Assembly: GCA_030062745.1 (NCBI GenBank) | Contig: CP099848.1 | Span: 5,573,685 to 5,637,684 of the forward strand | Direction of reading: 5' to 3' | Source of the DNA: Capitulum mitella | Lineage: Eukaryota > Arthropoda > Thecostraca > Pollicipedomorpha > Pollicipedidae | DNA: 64,000 nucleotides | Shown: piece by piece, positions 45,790-59,600 of the stretch | How positions within the stretch are numbered: position 1 is the first letter of the stretch | Layout of the letters: each line of letters begins with the position of its first letter | Program-made: the position numbers and the translations under genes | Notes under the pieces: generated by a model | Seen by the model: only the letters and a program-made list of their open reading frames with translations | Told to the model about the DNA's origin: nothing | The model's database searches: none

Positions 45790-48440
45790 CGGGCAGGAGT
45801 TCGTCGCACCAAAGTTCGTAAGTAAGGACGACAATAGTTCGTTGGGCAATTGTTCGTACGGACGAAAATTCGTCGGACGAAAGCTCGTCTAGAGAAGAAG
45901 TTCGTGTTCCGAAAGTTCGTATGGACAAAGTTCGTCCAGGACAAAAGTTCGTCTCGCTAAAGTTCGTATAGGACAAAAGTTCGCCTACGACAAAGGTTCG
46001 TCCAACAGAAGTTCATCTAGGACTAGAGTTCGCCAGGACAAAAGTTCGTATGGCAGAAATTCGTTCAGGACAAAAGTTCGTCTCGGCCCAAAAGTTCGTC
46101 TAAGGCAAAAGTTCGTCCAGGAAAAAAGACTGTCCGCACATGGTTCTCGCACGAAAGTCCTTCAGGGCAGTACATATCTTGTCAGGAAAAACTGCCAATT
46201 GTCAGACGACAGCTCATGGAATCATGCTGGTAAATGAGGCTCTACCCATGGCCGGATCGGGAACTGGTCACATCCAAACTCGTGCACATCCAACTTAGAC
46301 ACTGTGCACCGTCTTGACCTGCCCGAGTCACAGGCGAGTGGATAACTGGACCAAGGTTCGTAAGTCAGGGGTTCGTATGGGAAAAGATCCGTAGCCAAAG
46401 GTTTACACGCACGAGGTACGTATGGTAAAAGGTTCGTATGGCAAAAGGCTCTTATCGGAAAAGGTTCGTGACGCAAAAAGTTTGAACTGCAAAAGTTTCA
46501 TATGGAAAAGGTTCGTGGGAAAAAGGTTCGTATCCAGCGGTTCGTAAACCAAAGTTCGCATCGGAAAGGAGTCGCTCGGAGTTTGCGCAGAAGGAGCAGT
46601 ATAGGTCACTAAAGGCCGCAGGCCGATACAGGGTGCGATCGGACTTGGTTCGGTCCAACAGAGACGTTAGGTCAGATTACTATTTTAGGTCCGCTCCTTT
46701 TTCGATATGAACCTTAACCGTATTCCCGGCAGGGGCTGAATCGGGGTTTCCAGGGGATTCCAGGGTTTCTGACGCAGCTTCACGAAACTTAGTGACTCTT
46801 CCCAACTATTCCTTCTACGTATTGCAACAAAATTTCGTACTTCTATTTTGCTCAGGGGCGGAGCCAGGCAACGTTTTTGGGAGGCATCTCGGGCCATTTT
46901 TGGCCCTGTTGAAGGTAAGCGGAAAATGACTACCAAAAATAACGTTTTTAAGACAGAGCTTAAAACTTTATATGGATGTATCGGTAAATAGTTCGGCAAC
47001 ACACAATGCAATTTTGTTCGTCTGAGGTGCCTTCACATGGTCAGGTCAAGATCAAAAGTCAAAATTTGGTTTTATAGTAGTAATTTTGGCGCCATTTTCT
47101 CAAATCCCAAACACAGAACACAAATCACGTAAAAGAGTGCTCCTTTACTTGTGTGCCAAGTTTCAAGTTGATATCAAGTCGGGTCACGGAGCTATGACCT
47201 AAAATGTCAGTGCACGTACCCTATATCACAACAGTCGTAAAATGGAATTTTAGAAACAGAGTGAATTCAAATGACTGGAAAGGTTTTCCAATGACATGAA
47301 ATGCACGCAAGATCACTCCAAGTAACTCTAAGGCCACTGGAGGTCATCTAAGGTCAAAGGTCGTAAGATGACCTGAAGAATATGTGACCATGGCAGTCCC
47401 CCCTTTTTCATGTCCTTGGCACCGCGAATGCTAACATTATACAAACATTGTAATACGATTTGTACTTCTTCAGCATGACATGACTAGCAGAAACTAAAGA
47501 AATGTTTTTAACTTTACTTTAAATTTCGTTTTTGAAAAAACTAATCCTCCTATTTTTCAAACCCTGTCAAAGCCTACGAATTTTCTCAAAATTTGCAATG
47601 TATGGACCAATGGTAAAAGTCCCATCCAAAATGTCTCGATTAATGCCAGTTTCATCAAAATCAATCCATAAACAATAGAATTATAACAAGTCGGAAAATA
47701 TCCCCATTCTTACCTTTTCGCTCCCCTGTACCCACCCCTTCCAAAATTTTGAAAACTTCTTTCTATAGAAATGTAGGTTACGTCATGGCAAATCGATTGT
47801 CGTTTGCTGCGATGAAATCGGATGTGTAGTTCTCGAGATCTCAGGAGGAGCCGAATCCCCCACGCCAGGAATCGGCCATACCCGTATAGCCCTCCGGGAA
47901 TAGGGTTAAGTTAAGTAACCTTTGGTTTCAAACTTTCCTCCTTACGAATTTTTCCTTTACGAACCTTTTCCTACGAATCTTTTCCATACGATCCTTTTGC
48001 AGTACGTACCTTTCCCATTAGCGACACGAACTTTTTCTAGACGAATTTTTGCCCTTGACGAGACAAACTTCCGTGATGATGGCGGCGATTCGAAATGACG
48101 GAGTTTTGCCCTAAACAAACTTTTGCCCCACGCAAGTTTGTGCCTTCAACAAACATTTGTTTTAGACGAACTTCTGCGGGAAGAACTTTTGTCCCAGACG
48201 AACTTTTGTACTAGACGAACTTTTGCCCCAGACGAACTCTGCAAGACGAACTGTTGTCCTCGACGAACTTTTGTCCCTGACGAGCTTTTACCCTCGAAGA
48301 ACTTTTGTCCTGGACCTTTTTCTCGACGAACTTTTGCACGACGAACTTTTGTTCTAGACGAACTTTTACGCGGCAAGCTACTGAAAGACGAACTTTTGTT
48401 GGACGAACTTTTGTCCGACGAACTTCTGCGATAGGATCTT
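45790..48440. mobile_element. Foldback-like element with tandem-repeat arms, split by piggyBac-like copy 4
   Basis: Left arm 45790-46580: dozens of degenerate 15-20-bp units on 'aaaagttcgtc.aggac', then 'atgg.aaaaggttcgt'. Right arm 47930-48440: the same words inverted (gacgaacttttgtcc, acgaaccttttcc). Between them is a core 'ggccgcaggccgata..gggtgcgatcgga' followed by the 1.2-kb insertion. The core and the arm theme are shared with the 635-bp element at 54530. Inverted arms made of short tandem repeats are the layout of foldback transposons. No coding region. An internal 'gataactgg' at 46341 resembles the 54530 terminus, so two elements may be nested. Confidence 0.65.
46718..47905 (+). mobile_element. 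piggyBac-like non-autonomous element, copy 4
   Basis: TTAA at 46714-46717 and 47906-47909. Ends CCGTATTCCCGGCAGG and CCGGGAATAGGG; length 1188 bp. Half-sites AGGCCA at 47331, AGGTCA at 47341 and 47351, AGGTCG at 47358, with the same 4-4-1 spacing as copies 2 and 3. Inserted in the middle of a foldback-like element. Confidence 0.88.
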
Positions 48441-49079
48441 TTGCTCTAAAACCTATGAAGTTCATCTTAAGTCATCCGAGGTTATCTGAAGCCAATGACC
48501 TAGAATGACTTCGGATTAGCTAAAAATCGTATCTTAGAGGCTCTAAAAGCGTTTCTCGAGTTTATAATCAACACAGAATTTAATTTTAGGCATGCCGTGG
48601 TATTGCAGACTCCTCATTCCGCGGCCGACGTCGCTCTGCCCGTCGGAGCAAGTCAGATGTTCGCTGCACTGAGCCCTCTTTTGATGGAATGAAAAATTAA
48701 TTGCACCAAGTTTAAATCACTCATTCCTTGCATCTCAAGCAATCCGAATATGTAGGTTGTTTTGCGATAACTATCTCCAATCGCATTCCCAACGATAAAA
48801 AGTAACGCATTTCCCGCCGTAACTCATGACCTCAGTTTAGACGCTCGATTATTCCGGCAGTGAGCACAAACCTATTATATCTATAAACAGTCTTGTAGAA
48901 GATACAATCCGGGGTCGACTGAAATATATTTCATTGTATTCGTTCACTCCAGCCGTCTTATCGTGACAAAACTGAGACCGCTATAAACCCGCCGCGTCCG
49001 CGCGCGGAAACGGCTGACATGGTTTCCGTTTTGGCGTCTTAGCTCGTTACCATGGCAACGTAGAATTTTTGACTTTTAG
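48441..49079. other. No recognised feature
   Basis: AT-rich to mixed sequence between two mobile elements; no coding-like frame. Confidence 0.3.
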
Positions 49080-49700
49080 GCTGGCCGTCCACTTGCACTA
49101 TTCGGCGCGTAACCGAATGACCGAATGGCGGAAATTACGCACCGAATTCTGGGACGCCGTCCACTGATGCTTTTGACTCGCCGAAAGAATTTCCCATGAC
49201 TTTCATAATGCAAAACAGCAAAACAAACACTTCTTTTCTTTTAATGGATTAGTAATGCATTAATAACAATCACAATGAAAATTAATTTTGCCACATTCAT
49301 ATGCATATCTGGACTGTTCTTATATCACAGTTAAGTAATTCCAACGATCATACCTGCGACAAAAAGTTGTCCAGTTGACTACAGCATCCTTTAATTTAGC
49401 ACTGCCACAACAAGTTCTAATATATCCTTCAATATCACGACAATTTGGACGGAAGTACTTACTTCATTGTCCTCTGTGAGTCGACTTCCATCAAACACGC
49501 TTGCGTCTCAACAGCTGTTTGCCGCCGAACGGCCGAAAAGTTGAGTTTTTCACTTTCGGTTCGGCGCCAAAAATGGAACGCGCCGACTGGCGTATTCGGG
49601 CGTTCGGCGTCAGCTGACGAACATTTCCCCCTGGCCCAATGTTAAATTCCGCCATTCGGTCATTCGGCTACGCGCCGAATAGTGCAAGTGGACGGCCAGC
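49080..49700. mobile_element. 621-bp MITE with ~60-bp terminal inverted repeats (PIF/Harbinger-like)
   Basis: Left end GCTGGCCGTCCACTTGCACT and so on to 'gaatgaccgaatggcggaa'; the right end is its nearly exact inverse to 49700. Flanked by TTTAG on both sides (49075-49079 and 49701-49705), consistent with a TTA-type target. A GGC.GGCCGTCCAC terminus and TTA target are known from Harbinger-type MITEs, which is the basis of the tentative class. A second internal inverted 'ttcggcg/cgccgaa' theme makes the element highly self-complementary. The near-identity of the ends suggests a fairly recent copy. Confidence 0.85.
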
Positions 49701-50049
49701 TTTAGATGCGGAAAAGATGCCACAGAAGGTTCACCAAGTTTCAGATGGATCAAACAAACCGTTCCGAAGTTATTCTCGGGAAACCGCAGAGGGGTTGCAT
49801 CAACCCCCGTGTACGGGCGAGGGTTCATAATAATGGTTGCGGTGGATCATCTGGACTGGTTTGCATGATTACGTCGCGGATTCATCCAGTAAGGGAAGAA
49901 AAGTGCAGGCATTTATGGCACAAAGGCCCCGTTTTACCGATGAAACTGTAAAATGCTTGATTTAGTATGGTGAACGGTGTGCGTCAAGTAATGTTAATTC
50001 TTGAGGATGTACTCCGAGCAGCTGTTTGAAAGTAACATTTCGTCTGGCA

Positions 50050-51610
50050 GAGAAGCGCATGAATCCGCAGGTTTCTGTTAGAAATGAGTGCCGTTCGCGA
50101 TCCTCATCTGCCATTGCCCGACCACCAGAATCATTAACGGCTCCCAGCTTTCGGCTTCCCCAGTCCCAGTACGCCAGGGATGCCATGCCAGTGTCGCTGA
50201 GTGGTGCACGCTGCAGGGACGATACCGCCAGTGTAAATACCGGCCGGTAGGAGGGGCCGGGCGGGGCGGAGCGGGCCGGAGACGCCAGCCCGGTTGCATC
50301 AGAGGGCCGTTGCACCACGGACGTCACCGGTCAACGACCGCACAACAGTGGACGGAGCCGAGGTCAGAGAGAACCACACCGGGCAGAAGTGGCGACTGCG
50401 CCGTTCTTGGTAAACACGGTGGCAGCGACTCGGCCTGTTTTCGCACCCGGTCGGACCGCCAGATAGTGAGGACTGAGACACTGAGCCGGTCCTCGGAGTT
50501 CGGCGGTCGTAACTGCCTGGAACCGCTGGTTTTGGTTCTGCGCGGGCCAACCGCAACCAAGATGGACAGGAGGAGCACGCGGTTCAGCGTACAAGGCCCG
50601 CTGGTTGCCACGGGCGCGCAGACGCCAGGCGCACGCTACAAAAATGGCCAGACCGCCAAATCAAACAATGGCAACCATACATACATTAATTTCACCGCGC
50701 GGAGAACGAATGCCGGGTGCTCGGTGTCCGTACTGTCGGCTGGTGCGGCGCCGCCCGCCGCTACAGGTCCGGGCAGGGGCGACAGGCGGCAGTGGGCCAC
50801 GGTGACCTTCGGTGACAGTCGGCGACAGTGCAGAGGCGTGTGGCGCCCGCGCCGCCGGCCGCCGGTTCAACTCTCCTCGCTGGCCACGGCGCCACGCGCG
50901 CGGAAACCTTTGCAGGGCTGGTTGATGCACGGAGACTGAGACTCTAACGGGTTTAATGGGCTCTAGTAGATGCTAGACGCGTGAGAACAGGGACAGGCGA
51001 TTCTGCCTTATCCCGTAGTTGAAAGAATGCGTGGAACCCAACCTTTTGGGAAGTTACGAAGGCGCTTTATGTGCTTCAAGATAGGTCGTCAAAAACTGCG
51101 ACTACGTATGGAAAAAGGTCGAAAGCAAAGGCACGAGAACCCTATAACCGATATTTAGGTCGCTGACCGTAGCAGCCGCTTACCTGTCACGGTTTTCTGG
51201 CGACCTGTGGACAACACGGTCCCGCTCGGCCCCTCAGCGGCCCTGATCACAGCTCACGGCACCGCGTGCGGGCGCGTCTCTGGGTCCGCACCGTCCCGCA
51301 AACACCACACACGGAGACCCAGAGCGGCAGAGTGAGAGGGGACGCGTGGCTGCAATGGCGCCGCGCCGTGCACTGGTCAGCTGACTGGCGCCTGCCCGGC
51401 CGCTGGGTCCGTCACGCCGCGGCGGCCCGTTGCCGGGCGGCGCAGTCTGCCGAACCGGACGGCAGAGGGCGGCGGAGGCCTGCCGCCGCGCGAGCCGGCC
51501 GAGCGGCGGGGACGGGACACAGCCCGGCCTCATTTGTCCGTGGCCGTGTTGACATTAGAGCGCGGGGCTGCAAAATGCGAAATGGGCCAAGCTGCTCGTC
51601 GTTCTCGTAA
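50050..51610. promoter_or_regulatory. CpG-dense region, candidate promoter
   Basis: About 1.5 kb much richer in CpG than its surroundings, with several open frames on both strands (for example 50088-50939 +, 49962-50327 -) but no known domain. Such regions often mark promoters and first exons. A tiny possible first exon at 51582-51606 (MGQAARRS, then donor gtaaat) would give a glycine-2 N-terminus. Its phase (1) does not match the known exon at 63060, so a link to the kinase downstream is unproven. Confidence 0.3.
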
Positions 51611-54529
51611 ATACATCCGGCAATGGCCTTACCACAATAATTCCACAATAGCACTGCAGTGCAGCCCTGGCAGTTTTGGTAATTTCATCGTGCGCTTGCA
51701 GCAAAGGGTACTTGCAACGCCTCTGCCCATTGCTCAACCCCATTCCGGCCGGGGGAGGGGGACGCACCGTAAGCTAGCACCTTGCCGCTGCCCGCACGTG
51801 CTGTGCGATAGTGCAGTCGACCCCTGGCAGTCCGCAATCATTTAGGTCAACCTGGGAGTCCGGAATCATTTACGCACAGTAATCTTCGAACTATGTATTG
51901 CGTAAGTTCCAATGACGTTTATGTCCAATGACACTTCCAATGACCTTTGTTATTCGATTTCATTTCCTGGATTTTTAACATATTAGTTTACGCCGGTATC
52001 CCGACCAGTCGGGATTTCCGGCAAAGGCTGCTGCGACCAGTGAACAAACCATGCCTGGTTACCGTACGGATAGCATGAAATCGATTTTGGATGAATAGCA
52101 ATTTTTGGCCAATTAAACTATATACAGGGGTCATGCGAAGCCCATTAAGAACCCGCATAATTCCTAGATGCAAGCCACGTAGAACCTGCAGTTCAGACCC
52201 CATCTGGGGCTCACATAGGAGTCAGAACATGTTGAACCTACATAATGCACAAAAGCCATACAGAGTCCGCATGGGGCCCATACAGAACTCGTACTGAGCC
52301 CACATAGGCCTCATAAAGGACGCCTAATGGCCCGCATAGAACCCATCAAGCATGGCTGTGGATTTCCAAAACTTATTGGGAGGGGGGGGGGGGCACATAG
52401 GATTTCGGACCACTTCTTTCCAGTTACTGCCATAGACCTGTTAGAATCCCTGAATATTGTGGAGGGGTCCCTCCCCCACCCTCTGGGGATCCCTGCTAAT
52501 GCATACAGGGCCCAGCCATCCGCCCATCTGGTCCCCATCTGCGCTACCTATCTGAAACCTGACAAAAATGTAACAAAATTTGCTGGGTCCCGCATGGGCA
52601 GCCCATATGGGGCTCAGATAGCTACCTACAGATCCATATGGGGACCAGTAAGTTGTGCTTGTTGGACTAGAGCCGTTGTGTGGAATTTGAAAGGAATCAG
52701 AAAAGCCCGATGGCGGTGATAGGGAGCTTCAAAGGCATTTAGAGGTAAACAAGGGTAATTGCACAAACGTCATAGCTCTTAACAGATCTGTTCAGAGCAC
52801 GAGTTTTGAATTGATGACGGCGGGATCTAAATCAGTGTCTAGTATGGTTCCTGAAGAAACAAGGCACGGTGCAGCGTACTATGCTCATTTATGTACTCGG
52901 TTTACCCTGACGTATAACCCTGCTGTTTCCGCTTGTAAAATTGAACATTCCATGGTGCCCAGATTGAGCATAGCGAATTCTAAGACATATTTTTAAGTGA
53001 CTTGACGACGGTGACTTGCTTGTTTATTTTTGTTTTTGTGTTAGGACACGCAGCCTCTTGGGTTCAGGTGTCCAGAGCCTTGCGCCAAGTCCTGTGTCTC
53101 GTCGGGCGTCAGTCAGTTGTCTGAAGTAACTTGCCTGCTTATAATGCTGAATTGGAAATCGCTTGAAATTGCGCACTAGGGACAAGCTGCGGCGCAAATA
53201 TTGTCTGTCAACAGTGTTCCTCAAACGACGGATTGACGCCCGATGAGACACGAGCCTTGACTCAAGACGCGGACGCTTGAGCCTAAGAGGCTTTACGTAA
53301 CCCACAACAGACAGTTTTCCTGGGACGACTGACGAGACACAGGACTCTGGACACCTAAACCCCTACTGGACACCTGTCAGACAAGACTTAAGGCTTGGAT
53401 ATCTTGGAGGGGATATTTTAAGTGTGTAAACGAACAAGGCGTTATTGGAACGGCCTTTGCGACGGCCATTTTATGTTATGAAGGAGGCAGTGGAGGGGAA
53501 AACTATGGAAAAAGCACCTCATCATGATCAACTCGGCTAGTGACTGGAACTCTGTCATCTTGGTGGGTATGTACAGATGGTGGGTCTACATGTGGAGTGG
53601 CAGTGGAAGGATGAAATGGGGGTGTGCTCAGGCCAGCATTCCAGCAGTGGTCAAGGCGAGTCCTTAATAAAGTTTCATCAAATCAAATTGTTGATTTGTT
53701 GCTATGGTAATACAACAGCCAATCTCAAGTATGTTTTCAGGCCAGCTGGTCCATAAACCCAAGGAATCCATTTTGCAATTTTGTGGTATGCCATCAGATT
53801 GGATTTTTCAAGAAAACTGATTATATTCACAGGTCTGCATGCTTCTCCAGTTTGTATAAAAAAGATTTGTTCCTTGTCATACAGTAAACAATTACAAAAT
53901 CTATATGGACTCCATGATAGATGTGTTTTTAAATTTGATCAACTCACCTGTGTCTTTCATGGTCTCGGTCAAGTCCGTGTTTGGTCACTGGTAGATTTGG
54001 GGAGAGTTCATGTGGCCTGTGATTCCTGTGTTGAATGGAAAACCACAGTTTAACATGTTTTTGTGCAATGTCTGACAAACTGGGTATTGCATTTTTCATG
54101 CAGATGTTTTTCACACAGATGTCAATTTTCAAGAACAGAGGAGTGAAGTAGCTCATATTTTAGTTAAACCAACATTTGAGAGCTGGCTAGGTTACTCACA
54201 TGGAGACTTGACCCCCTTTACACATGCTCTATGATGGGACTGGCATCTACCCTGTGGTTAAACTATGCTGATCAAGGGTAGAACCATGTTTAAATTGTCT
54301 GTTACCAGGGGAAATGTTCAGTCCATTTTGCCATGCATTGCCACAGGCCTAATATTAAATCTCAAAACTATTGGTATGTATTTTCAACACAGACAGAGCA
54401 TGTGGTGGTAATCTTTACAAAATGTACCACCATGGCCAGCATCTAAGGTTTCTAGAAAGACTATGGTGCAAATGCAGATGCTTGTGATATCACAGCAGTC
54501 TTTCTCCACAGTTCAGTGATGCCATTGGT
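51611..54529. other. Repeat-bearing stretch without recognised genes
   Basis: 52120-52650 has degenerate repeats on 'ggggcccacatagg / catatggggctcag'. The rest is mixed sequence without coding features. Confidence 0.35.
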
Positions 54530-55164
54530 GGGTAACTGGATGAAAGATCATATGTCAAAAGATGGTGTGGAAAAGATTGTATGGCAAAAGATTGATGGGA
54601 TAAATATTGAAATAAAGGACAGAAATGTTACATGGAAGGCACTGTATCGGGTACTAGAGCCTGCAGCATGACAGAGTGCAATCAGACTTTGCTCTGTCCA
54701 ACAAAGAAGTTACTAGCACGGTATTGTATCTATTGATATTATAAGCGGCAGCGGTATTAGGTTATATCTAAATAGGGACCGTGTTCTGCACTAACCATAT
54801 AGTAACAACAACATACTGTACATTACTATGTGTCATTGCTATGCATTATCAAGCTTTTAACACCACTGAAGAAATATTCCAACAAGGTAATGCATCAGAA
54901 ACATACAGGCGTGATAGTGTGGCACTGTAACACGCCCAGCACGTATTTGCTATTTAGATGCAACCTACTAGCCGCTTCACACGACCTAACTTCTGTTGGA
55001 CAGAGCCAAATCCGATCGCACCCTTTCATCGGCCTGCGGCCTCCAGTATCTTATACCTCACCTTTGGCGCAACATTTGTCCTTTGATATGTATCTCATAA
55101 GATCTTTTGCCGTACGATCTTTTGCTTTGGATCTTTTGTCATTCAATCTTTTACCCAGTTACCC
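54530..55164. mobile_element. 635-bp foldback-like element
   Basis: Ends GGGTAACTGGATGAAAGAT and its inverse (ATCTTTTACCCAGTTACCC with small changes). Both arms contain tandem 'atggcaaaagatngt' units and then 'ggccgcaggccgat..gggtgcgatcgga / ctctgtccaacagaagtta' in inverted orientation. Same family as 45790-48440. No coding capacity. Confidence 0.75.
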
Positions 55165-56683
55165 TATAATGACATCACTAAACTACGGAGAAAATGGTTT
55201 CATTGGACCCATGGATCTTGTACTTTGACTTCTTTGATGTCACGAGCATCTGCGTTTGCGCCTTAGAGTTTTTCTAGAAACCTTGGATTCTGGCCATAAT
55301 GGTAGACTTAGAAAAGATTACCCAAGTGGTTCCACCACGGATGCTGATTTCTTGTGGAATGTCTCCCAGAACTGACCTCAGAAGTCTATGAGAAGGCCTT
55401 TGCATAATGTGGATGGATGGTTTTACTTGGTGTCAAGATCTGCTCTGCTTGATGTTTTCATTGTGTTATGTACCAACTATAAGCTATCAAAAGACGTCCG
55501 GTTTATCGTGTCGATCCCATGTAACACCATCATGTTTATTCCAGGTTCATGGGTGCCTCTCATGTCAAGCCATCCACTCAGAGTGAACCCACAAATTTAA
55601 GAGAGCTTGCCCATGGCCCAAAGCATGTGTCCTTTGCTGATGAAACATCAAGCCAAAGCCAGGTAGGTTTTCCCTCCAGAAAACTATCACAAATGGATGG
55701 TTGAATGTGGGGAATTAGTGCTGTCACCGTGAGTAGAGCATTGCTTAAAGGACAAGAAGTTCGTGCATTACCAGTGCATTACATTGGTTTGGATGCTCAA
55801 GACCATGTCATTGTTTCGTGATAGGTTTTTGTGTTAAGGAAACAAATATTTATTGTTATTATTTGGGATGCTAGAACACCCCAAAACATTTGTAAAAACC
55901 TGCTATTGACTGTCACATGTAAAATGCAGGGGTCATTAAAATTGTTTGAAAAAAGGATTGCACTCTAATCCCAGTTTCTCAGCACCAAAGCAATGCAGTC
56001 TGATCCCAGATCCCACAGAAACGAAATGATTGCAATCCACAACCCATTTTGCAATCCTTTCCTCAAATAGTTTTTGCTAAACCAGCCACAGCATTATGCA
56101 CTATGGTGTTTGTTGTTTTTGATGGAGGCTCAGCATTAGTCATCATCCCACAAACTTTCACCCTGGTATGAATTTGTACTTGGTAAGGAGGCATTCAGTA
56201 TCTCTTTGCATTGAGACAAATTGTCATGTCTTGGTAACATTCCTTTGGAATAGTATAAGTATGAGAACATTATGGCATTTCAGATAATTTTTTATAAATT
56301 TGATCCGTACCTTTCTGAAGTGGACGGTATTGGGATTAAGAGTTCTTACTAGGCAGAACTTGTTGTACGGACCCTGAACACGTTCCCAGGCGAATTCTTG
56401 GACACCCAAATGCACAAAACTGGTGGAAAATTTGGATGTTCCCACATTTAGGAGGCTCACTCTTATAAGTTCAGCACGATGCCCTCCATTTTACGTGGTC
56501 GCAGTATGTTGTCTAAGCGTCCCTTTTGGTACTGGACTGGATCGAACTTAAGGTTCTTGAGAGATACGAGGGGGTCGATTTTATCGCCCCCTTTAGTTGG
56601 TGAGGGTGGTGGAACACCCCAGGCGCTGGATTAATGCTCGTATCTTGAGTAATCTGTTCTTGTTATATGTTCAGGCATTTATT
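55165..56683. other. No recognised gene
   Basis: AT-rich sequence; scattered short open frames only. Confidence 0.3.
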
Positions 56684-59600
56684 AGCCCTCGCCTGGCGTA
56701 GGGGTGACAAAAATCCCCCTACTAATGTTTTCCGGGCATACCAAAAAAACGACGGCGTTCAGCGCTGTAAAATTTTCAGTGCCTTTTTTCCCCGTCCGTT
56801 TTGCACCCATTGTGAATATCTGAAGCTTCATTGTCAGGTGACTTGGCCAAGGTCAGGTCCATAGAGGTCATTTCCCGGAAAAGTTGTAACCCTAATAACT
56901 TTTTTGGGGTTGAATAGATTTGTATGAAACTTGCAGGAGAAACGGAATGTAGAAAAGCGTAACTGCTTGTATGTTTTGGATTTTCTGGGCACTTTTGGGA
57001 ACTTTTTGAACTTTTTGGGAACTTTTTCAGATTCTGCTCAAATTTCCAGCGAATTTTCGCGAGGTTTCCATGCTCAGGTGTTGTCAGAAACAATGGCCAA
57101 TGACACATGCTCCCATCATATTACCAGAACAAGTGTGATCTTGGCTCAGGTTATGACTGCCGATGAGTATCTGTTGCCCGCGACATACGATCTTCGTAAA
57201 GCCAAAACTCTCTTCCTAGAAACAATAGTTTATTGCCCTCTGGGGTAGAAGTAGACGACGAAATCAAGTTATGCGTAAATAGCCAATCTAAGGTAACCGG
57301 AGACCATCGAAGGTCAGTAACTTCTGGTGACGTCACCTGACTCGGGTTGACCATCAGGGCAGTGACAAATGCTTATCAAGTGCCTTACTATGCTACGGGC
57401 ATCATCTGCAATCCAGCTTGTTACCAAAACCACCGGGTAAGTCGAATCGCGATGCATCATAATAACGCCACAAACATGCATGAAATTAGGTCGTGGCTTG
57501 ACCTGACCTCTTTCATATATTGGGTCATTCGCGCTGTGAATGTGGTGGACAAGTTATTAATGATCTTATGATTCCACCAAAATGAAAATTACAACGCCAG
57601 TTTCCGTTTTTTATCTCACTTCCTCTCTAGCTCAGTCTATCATGACCTCTGATGACTTCAGTATTCACCCAAGTTAAGAAAACATTGTGCTCATTCGGCT
57701 CGCCTTGATGAGTTCTCCTCGCTGGTATTTCATTTTTTTTTCTGTGCGACGCACAAAACCTGAGATCCTGGAGAGGGGATATCCGCCCTCCTCCCAGCCC
57801 GGCCGGGCGAAAGGCATTTTGAGGCCCGGCCGGGCGCGAGCTAGTAACACGCATGCCATGTCTCGTACAATTGCTATCAGGGCCTCTTCTAAATTGTTAA
57901 CTGGCAGGGGAGTGGCCTCGCGGTGGAGTGACCAGTCTCCCCAGTCAAGGTAAAACTTGGGAACTGGAGGTCAGTTGGAATTCTCGAAATAATAAAATCT
58001 AATACAGGGTTTTCTTTGGAGACGTAACATTTTTCAGATTTGAAAGCAGGAGACGTAACGATTTTCAGATGTGAAGTCACTGGAAAATTGCCTTGTCCGT
58101 GCATTTTTCGCCGATCCTTGTATCGCGAGTGGTAGTGTATACAAACACATTGTTATATATGATAATAAGGCAAATTTGTGAATTAAATATGCAGGCTAAT
58201 ACAATGAACACGAGGTTTTCTGCGAGGACATCATATGTTTCCAAATGCGAAGTCAATGCAGAAATGTTTCGTTTATCATTTTTTTTTCGCTCTCCTGGAT
58301 CACCAGTGATAGTGTATGGAAATGACATTCTTCACTACGTTTTTCATGCTAAGATAGCATACCGAAATGGGAAAAACCCTAAACAGTGCGGTCAAAATAT
58401 GAGGGGGAAGGTTTGGGTAGATAATAGATTAAACATGGGGAAAGAACGGTGTCTAGGAGAAGCCGTAATTATTTTTTTATGCAGTCATCCCCGGAAACCA
58501 ATATTGCCCTATTTCTAAGTGGTCGTCTTCCGAAGAATTCATTTTTTAAACCATGTGTCATTTTTGCCTTGAATGTGGCCGTTTTGCAACTGATTTCCCT
58601 CCCATGAGGCATGAAGGCAGTCATAGCCGGGTGGGTAGAATGTTTGTTTGGGAATCCCCATGAGACACAGGCTCGTTTTACCCATATCAAACCAATATAC
58701 ATACAGCTCACTAAGATGCAAAATGATGTGATATTTGTCCCCACGTTGCCCGTAGGACGTCTTGATGCAGTTTTGGAGTCATAATGATCGCAACCTAGCC
58801 ATTTGTCTAGAAATGGAACCAAAGTCGTTGGCATGCGTCGTTCCATTACAGGACATAGTACCGTATGGTATCAAATGGAGAACTGCTAAAAGCAAGCCAA
58901 CGAACGCAAAGCATCGAACAAGATTGGCGACAGGCGTAAATCTCGAACGGGAAAACACGGAATTCCAGATAATGATCAGGCGATTACTATGGAAAGCAGT
59001 CATTCCGTCAGACAAACCATGGAATGAAAAGACATCGAATGCAAAATGTTCATGGCTCGTGGAAACAAGATAAATACCAACCGGCTATATGGTACCAAAT
59101 GATGTATGATCGAATGACATGATATTGGGGCAGGGATCATTGACGCACGGAGTATTTTATTGAAAAACGTCGCAAGACGCCTTGTGACGCATCACGGCAC
59201 GCACGGCCACTGACTTTTCCCTCAAATAGTTTGGGGACGTCCCAGCAGGAACGTCGTGACAGGTTTCTGGGGTTTACTCATAATCTCTCAAGTGTCTTCG
59301 CTATTTTGTCTGATATTCCCTGGAATTAATGTTCTGCTTGTTTCAAGGGGTTGCTGAATTAGGACCGACCGGACAAAGGTCCTGGTTGTGCCACTGGACC
59401 TGATGGTGTGACTGCGAAAAATACTCCGGCATTTCACGTCATAGAGTACGCGGGATTCGGGTGCTGGCCGTCAAAAGGTCTCCCTTCCGGTTTTCCCAAT
59501 GGCATTCTAAGGATAAGCCGTGACTAATGTTGCCAGGGGTCACCCATCAGGGACCGCGCGTGACAGTGAGTTAGAAAATGTTTTCCCCAGCGTCTCGGGT

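Noticed and set aside
50088-50939. 283-codon frame in the CpG-dense region
   Set aside because: Lack of stops is explained by high GC; several frames are open at once and codon pattern is not gene-like.
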